In this document: positions 5,795-8,417 of the stretch, piece by piece
Layout: every line of letters starts with the position of its first letter
Numbering within the stretch: the first letter of the stretch is position 1
Source: Chloroflexota bacterium
Lineage (GTDB): Bacteria; Chloroflexota; Anaerolineae; 4572-78; J111
Length of the DNA stretch: 8,417 nucleotides
Direction: 5' to 3'
NCBI GenBank assembly: GCA_003694775.1
Contig: RFJV01000336.1
Span: forward strand, 1-8,417
Notes under the pieces: generated by a model
The model's input: the letters and a program-made list of their open reading frames with translations, nothing else
What the model was told of the DNA's origin: nothing
Databases searched by the model: none
Program-made: the position numbers and the translations under genes

Positions 5795-6958
5795 ATGAAT
5801 GTTGTGCTGGTTGGCCCGTTTGGCCTGCAACCCAAAGGTACGGTGAGCGTCCGCGCCCTGCCGCTGGCCCGGGCATTGGTGGAACGGGGGCACCGGGCAA
5901 CGGTGCTGATTCCGCCGTGGGATGACCCCCCGCGGGCCGGCCTGTCGTGGGACGAGGCCGGCGTCCGGGTGGTCAACCTGCCTTTGCCCGGTGGTGTAAT
6001 GCGTCTGCCGCCGCTGTTTCATTTTACCCTGGCCCTGTCGCTGGCGCGGCGAGCATTGGCCGTTCAGCCGGATGTGGTGCACCTGTTCAAGCCAAAGGCG
6101 TATGCCGGCCTGGCCCACTGGCTGCTGTACCGCTGGCGGCAGATGACCGGGGCGAGGGTGCGGCTGGTGGTGGATGCGGACGATTGGGAGCAGGCCTGGA
6201 ACGAGGTTCTGCCCTATTCCGGCCTGCAGAAGCGGTTTTTTGCCTGGCAGGAGCGGTGGGGCCTGTCCCACGCCGATACGGTGACGGTAGCCAGCAAGGC
6301 CCTGGCCGACCTGGTTGCCGCGGCGGGGGTACCGCGGGAGCGGGTCTTTTACCTGCCCAACGGCCTGCCGCCGGATACGCCCGACCCGCCGCCGGCGCGT
6401 CGAACCGAACCCGGCGGCACGGTTCTGCTGTACACCCGCTTTGCCGAGTTCCGGCTGGCGCGGATTGTGTCGCTGGTGCGGCTGGTGGGGCAGGAAGTGC
6501 CGGCCCGGTGGGTGATTGTAGGCCGCGGCTTCCGGGGAGAGGAGGCGGTGCTGGCCCGGCAGTTGGCCCAGGCCGGGCTGGCGGAGGCGGTGCACTTTGC
6601 CGGCTGGCCCCCCGACCGGCCTGTCGAGGCCTATTTTGCCGCCGCGGATGTGGCGGTTCATCCCTACGACGACACCCTGCTCAACCGCACCAAGTGCTCG
6701 GTAAAGCTGGTGCAGTTGCTGGCCGCGGGTTTGCCCGTGGTGGCCGATGCGGTGGGGCAGAACTGTGAGTATATCCAGCACGGGGAAACGGGCATCCTGG
6801 TTCCCCCAGAAGATGACCAGGCGTTTGCCGCGGCAGTGGTTTCGCTGTTGCGGTCGCCGGCGCGGCGGCAGGAAACAGGCCGGGCCGCGGCCCGGTCGGT
6901 GCGCCGGAAGTATGCCTGGTCGGCGCTGGTGCAAACGGCAGAGAGGGCTTATCACTGA
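5795..6958 (+). CDS. GT4-type glycosyltransferase, group 1
   Basis: The 387-residue protein has the two-domain GT-B layout. The N-terminal Rossmann half opens with NVVLVGPFGLQPKGT and contains HLFKPKAYAGLAHW and VVDADDW. The C-terminal half has WVIVGRG, VHFAGWPP, ADVAVHPYDD and the end motif NCEYIQHGETGILVPPED (323-340). Family members transfer a sugar from a nucleotide donor to an acceptor such as a lipid, glycan or small molecule; neither substrate can be read here. The position of the family EX7E motif appears to hold Thr299 and Gln307 in the stretch NRTKCSVKLVQLLAAG, so both usual Glu residues may be absent. The gene has no Shine-Dalgarno sequence, and its promoter suggests a leaderless message. 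Its stop overlaps the VanZ start (TGATG), so the two are probably translationally coupled. No membrane segment is evident; it is likely cytoplasmic or peripheral. Confidence 0.87.
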   Translation: MNVVLVGPFGLQPKGTVSVRALPLARALVERGHRATVLIPPWDDPPRAGLSWDEAGVRVVNLPLPGGVMRLPPLFHFTLALSLARRALAVQPDVVHLFKPKAYAGLAHWLLYRWRQMTGARVRLVVDADDWEQAWNEVLPYSGLQKRFFAWQERWGLSHADTVTVASKALADLVAAAGVPRERVFYLPNGLPPDTPDPPPARRTEPGGTVLLYTRFAEFRLARIVSLVRLVGQEVPARWVIVGRGFRGEEAVLARQLAQAGLAEAVHFAGWPPDRPVEAYFAAADVAVHPYDDTLLNRTKCSVKLVQLLAAGLPVVADAVGQNCEYIQHGETGILVPPEDDQAFAAAVVSLLRSPARRQETGRAAARSVRRKYAWSALVQTAERAYH

Positions 6959-7353
6959 TGTTTGTTGAAAACAGGCAGGCAGGTCGCTGGCTGGGTGATT
7001 TTCTGCCCCTCCTGCTCTGGATGGGGCTGATTTTCTGGCTGTCGTCCCGGCCCACCCTGATTGCGATTGAACACGAACTGTGGCAGAAGCTGTTCTACAA
7101 GAGCGCGCACGTATTTACCTATGCGGTGCTGTGCTGGCTGTGGTGGCGGGCGCTGTCGGCCCGGCGGGAAACGGGCTGGCATGTCCTGCTGGCCGCGGTT
7201 CTGCTGGCCGGGCTGTACGGTGTGTCGGACGAAATTCACCAGCTTTACGTACCGGGTCGCCACGGGCAGGCCGCAGATGTGCTGTTCGACCTGTCCGGCG
7301 CGCTGGCGGCTGTTCTGCTGGTGCGCCGCTGGCCGTGGTTGCGGTCGGTGTAG
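6958..7353 (+). CDS. VanZ-family membrane protein
   Basis: This small protein of 131 residues has about four membrane helices (roughly 15-30, 50-66, 75-89 and 106-122). VanZ-family signatures are present: KSAHVFTYAVL at 48-58, SDEIHQLYVPGR at 90-101 and a following Asp107 in ADVLFDLSGA. Characterised members confer low-level teicoplanin or other lipoglycopeptide resistance by an unclear mechanism. Most chromosomal homologues are uncharacterised, so a resistance role should not be assumed. The start codon shares one base with the glycosyltransferase stop (TGATG), which fixes the start and implies coupling. The hypothetical gene downstream begins 12 nt after the stop. Confidence 0.88.
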   Translation: MFVENRQAGRWLGDFLPLLLWMGLIFWLSSRPTLIAIEHELWQKLFYKSAHVFTYAVLCWLWWRALSARRETGWHVLLAAVLLAGLYGVSDEIHQLYVPGRHGQAADVLFDLSGALAAVLLVRRWPWLRSV

Positions 7354-7365
7354 AAAAAGGGGACA

Positions 7366-7968
7366 ATGATATTGATGCTGACATCCGAACAACGAGCCTA
7401 CAAGAAGAAAACCCTGCAGTACCTTGAGTCGACACTTCCTTTGCTGGAGAGCAAGCTGGCCCAGGCCGTAGATGCGGATACGGTTCGCAGTCTGCAGGGC
7501 CAGATTGACGAGATAGAGGGCCACATTCTTCACCTTCAGGCCGAACTGGAGGAAAACCGGCCCGGTGAGCCGGTGGCCGATGAGTACTGCCGCAAAATTG
7601 CCAGGGCGCTGGTGCGGGAAAAGTATTTTTTGGCCCGGCGGTATCTGCAGAAGCTGGAGACCATCGAGCCGTTTTACCCCGGTCTGGACAGACTGCGGGA
7701 AGAGGTAGAGGGTCAGCGGGCCGGGCGGCGGACCCGGTCTATCGCCGAGGGGAAGGCCCTGCCTTACGGCGCGGCGGCCTTTGCCGAGGGCGGCGAACCC
7801 GCCGCCGAAGCGGCGGACACGGCAGACGAGACTGCCGCCGCACCGGCGCGGTGGCGGCAGTTTTTCCAGTTTCACATTGTGCTGAGCTGTCTGGTGGTGG
7901 CGTTGATTTTGTGCGGCATTCTGGGCGTCGGCGGGGTTACGATACTGCAGTGGCTGATTGAGGGGTAG
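7366..7968 (+). CDS. Hypothetical coiled-coil protein with a C-terminal membrane anchor
   Basis: I do not recognise this 200-residue product. Residues about 8-63 are charged and heptad-like, rich in Leu, Glu, Gln and Lys, and predict a coiled coil. Residues about 70-120 (CRKIARALVREKYFLARRYLQKLETIEP) look like a helical hairpin similar to a single TPR-like unit. An Ala/Glu-rich linker covers about 130-160, and one hydrophobic segment lies at about 170-195, only a few residues from the C-terminus. There is no signal peptide. This arrangement suggests a tail-anchored protein with a cytoplasmic helical domain. It is the third gene of the glycosyltransferase operon. AAGGGG at 7357-7362 lies only 3 nt before the chosen ATG at 7366; TTG 7372 (9 nt) and ATG 7375 (12 nt) are alternative starts. 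Confidence 0.75.
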   Translation: MILMLTSEQRAYKKKTLQYLESTLPLLESKLAQAVDADTVRSLQGQIDEIEGHILHLQAELEENRPGEPVADEYCRKIARALVREKYFLARRYLQKLETIEPFYPGLDRLREEVEGQRAGRRTRSIAEGKALPYGAAAFAEGGEPAAEAADTADETAAAPARWRQFFQFHIVLSCLVVALILCGILGVGGVTILQWLIEG

Positions 7969-7976
7969 GTTGTAGA

Positions 7977-8000
7977 TAGGGCGACATAAATGTCGCTCTA
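7977..8000. repeat. 24-bp palindrome, GTAGG family, copy 4
   Basis: TAGGGCGACAT and ATGTCGCTCTA pair with one mismatch around an AA centre. The sequence is nearly the same as palindrome copy 2 at 1376-1401. The following bases 8002-8025, ACAGCTCTATTTTATA then CGAGGAGG, align with the tails behind copies 1-3, so palindrome and tail recur together. It lies 8 nt after the stop of the coiled-coil gene. Confidence 0.8.
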
Positions 8001-8018
8001 CACAGCTCTATTTTATAC

Positions 8019-8025
8019 GAGGAGG
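8019..8025 (+). promoter_or_regulatory. Ribosome binding site carried by the tail of palindrome copy 4
   Basis: GAGGAGG lies 7 nt before the ATG at 8033. It is a near-perfect Shine-Dalgarno sequence and the strongest in the window. It is the main evidence that the short gene downstream is real and starts at 8033. Confidence 0.75.
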
Positions 8026-8032
8026 CATCATC

Positions 8033-8242
8033 ATGAGCGGTTGGGGGTGTCCCCATGAGGTAAGGTCTTTTTGCCAGCGGTTGAAAAAGAAGTGCGACCC
8101 AGGCGTGCCGGGGTGTGTGCTGTACGGTCTGGTGGAACGAGCGGATGTCCCTATGCCGGCCAGGGGGGGCCGCCAGCGGAAAGCCTCGCCGGAGAGACCT
8201 GAATCTACGCCGGAAGAAGGAGAAAACCGGTTGCAGGACTAA
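8033..8242 (+). CDS. Small Cys-rich protein, possible zinc-binding site
   Basis: The 69-residue product has four Cys and one His in a compact N-terminal block: CPHEVRSFC at 6-14 and CDPGVPGC at 21-28, followed by VLYG. The pattern C-P-H-x5-C-x6-C-D-P-G-x2-G-C looks like a small metal-binding knuckle and resembles short uncharacterised bacterial proteins I have seen, though I cannot name a family. Residues about 40-69 are polar and probably disordered. A strong ribosome binding site 7 nt upstream, carried by palindrome copy 4, supports translation. The gene could be transcribed from the upstream operon, since no separate promoter is obvious. Function is unknown. Confidence 0.65.
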   Translation: MSGWGCPHEVRSFCQRLKKKCDPGVPGCVLYGLVERADVPMPARGGRQRKASPERPESTPEEGENRLQD

Positions 8243-8281
8243 GGTGACCGGTTCCCGGACAGGTCATTAAACTTTATCTGT

Positions 8282-8416
8282 TTAACTCACGTCCGTCAGC
8301 TCCGCCAGCTCTGCCCATTCGGTTTCGGTTAGCTCCGCGGCGTGGTCGTCCGGCTCCAGGATGATGTCGCCGAACATCTCCGGCTGTTGGGCACGGATAA
8401 CCCGGCGTTTGATAAG
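8282..8416 (-). CDS. 3' end of an unidentified protein gene (partial)
   Basis: On the minus strand an open frame runs in from the right edge and ends at TAA (complement of 8282-8284). The visible 44 C-terminal residues include KRRVIRAQQPEMFGDIILEP and end in a Glu- and Leu-rich acidic tail (ELTETEWAELAELTDVS). Codon use is GC-rich at third positions like the neighbouring genes, which supports real coding. The gene is convergent with the Cys-rich gene, with 39 nt between their stops. I do not recognise the protein, and its start lies outside the window. Confidence 0.6.
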   Translation of the reverse strand, partial: LIKRRVIRAQQPEMFGDIILEPDDHAAELTETEWAELAELTDVS

Positions 8417-8417
8417 C

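Noticed and set aside
5696..6955. Upstream extension of the minus-strand MFS reading frame, giving an 832-codon open frame antisense to the glycosyltransferase
   Set aside because: The extension is Arg/Gln/Pro/His-rich with no domain, opposes a clear GT4 gene and lies upstream of a good promoter and ribosome binding site for the MFS start at 5695. It is a by-product of GC-rich codon use.
6958..7353. VanZ gene as evidence of an antibiotic resistance island
   Set aside because: There are no vanHAX genes, transposase or integrase in the window, and VanZ-family proteins are common in chromosomes without resistance functions.
8267..8285. TTAAAC-N7-GTTTAA inverted repeat as a bidirectional terminator between the convergent genes
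   Set aside because: The stem is six AT-rich pairs with no following T-run; it is too weak to call a Rho-independent terminator.

Overview
The window comes from a GC-rich bacterial chromosome and reads as an ordinary housekeeping stretch with unusual non-coding sequence between the genes. It carries nine recognisable coding regions plus one partial gene cut off by the right edge. The combination of gene content suggests a Chloroflexota (Anaerolineae-like) organism: a CinA with a decayed C-terminal domain, a FabL-type enoyl reductase, a VanZ/GT4 pair, GTAGG...CCTAC palindromic repeats and CAAT heptamer repeats. This placement is an inference from general resemblance, not from a marker gene.

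Layout. (1) 3-1238 is a CinA-family protein with a normal N-terminal MoCF-type domain and a C-terminal PncC-like domain that has lost its signature residues. (2) 1239-1502 is a 264-bp gap with a good sigma70-type promoter. Three palindromes follow it, each with a related tail that carries or resembles a Shine-Dalgarno sequence, and the last tail supplies the ribosome binding site of the next gene. (3) 1503-2849 is a phosphomannomutase/phosphoglucomutase. It is followed after 7 nt by a FabL-like enoyl-ACP reductase (2857-3627) and then by cobS (3667-4482). (4) A 98-bp run of fourteen 7-bp repeats fills the gap before cobS, supplies its start codon and encodes about its first 20 residues. (5) An MFS transporter (4457-5695, minus strand) converges on cobS with a 26-bp overlap at the 3' ends. 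(6) A 99-bp divergent promoter region separates it from a plus-strand operon of a GT4 glycosyltransferase (5795-6958), a VanZ-family membrane protein (6958-7353) and a coiled-coil protein with one C-terminal membrane segment (7366-7968). (7) A fourth member of the palindrome-plus-tail family (7977-8025) supplies the ribosome binding site of a small Cys-rich protein (8033-8242). (8) The 3' end of an unidentified minus-strand gene occupies 8282-8416.

How the genes fit together. The mutase supplies activated-sugar precursors, FabL finishes fatty acid elongation cycles, and CobS completes cobalamin; they look co-directional rather than functionally linked. The GT4-VanZ-coiled-coil set looks like a real translationally coupled envelope module, with the divergent MFS exporter as a possible companion.

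The most notable signals are the palindrome family that carries ribosome binding sites, the heptamer repeat that has become the cobS N-terminus in a configuration where slippage could switch translation off, and the glycosyltransferase promoter placed so that its transcript should be leaderless. I did not find a clear new defence or mobile system.
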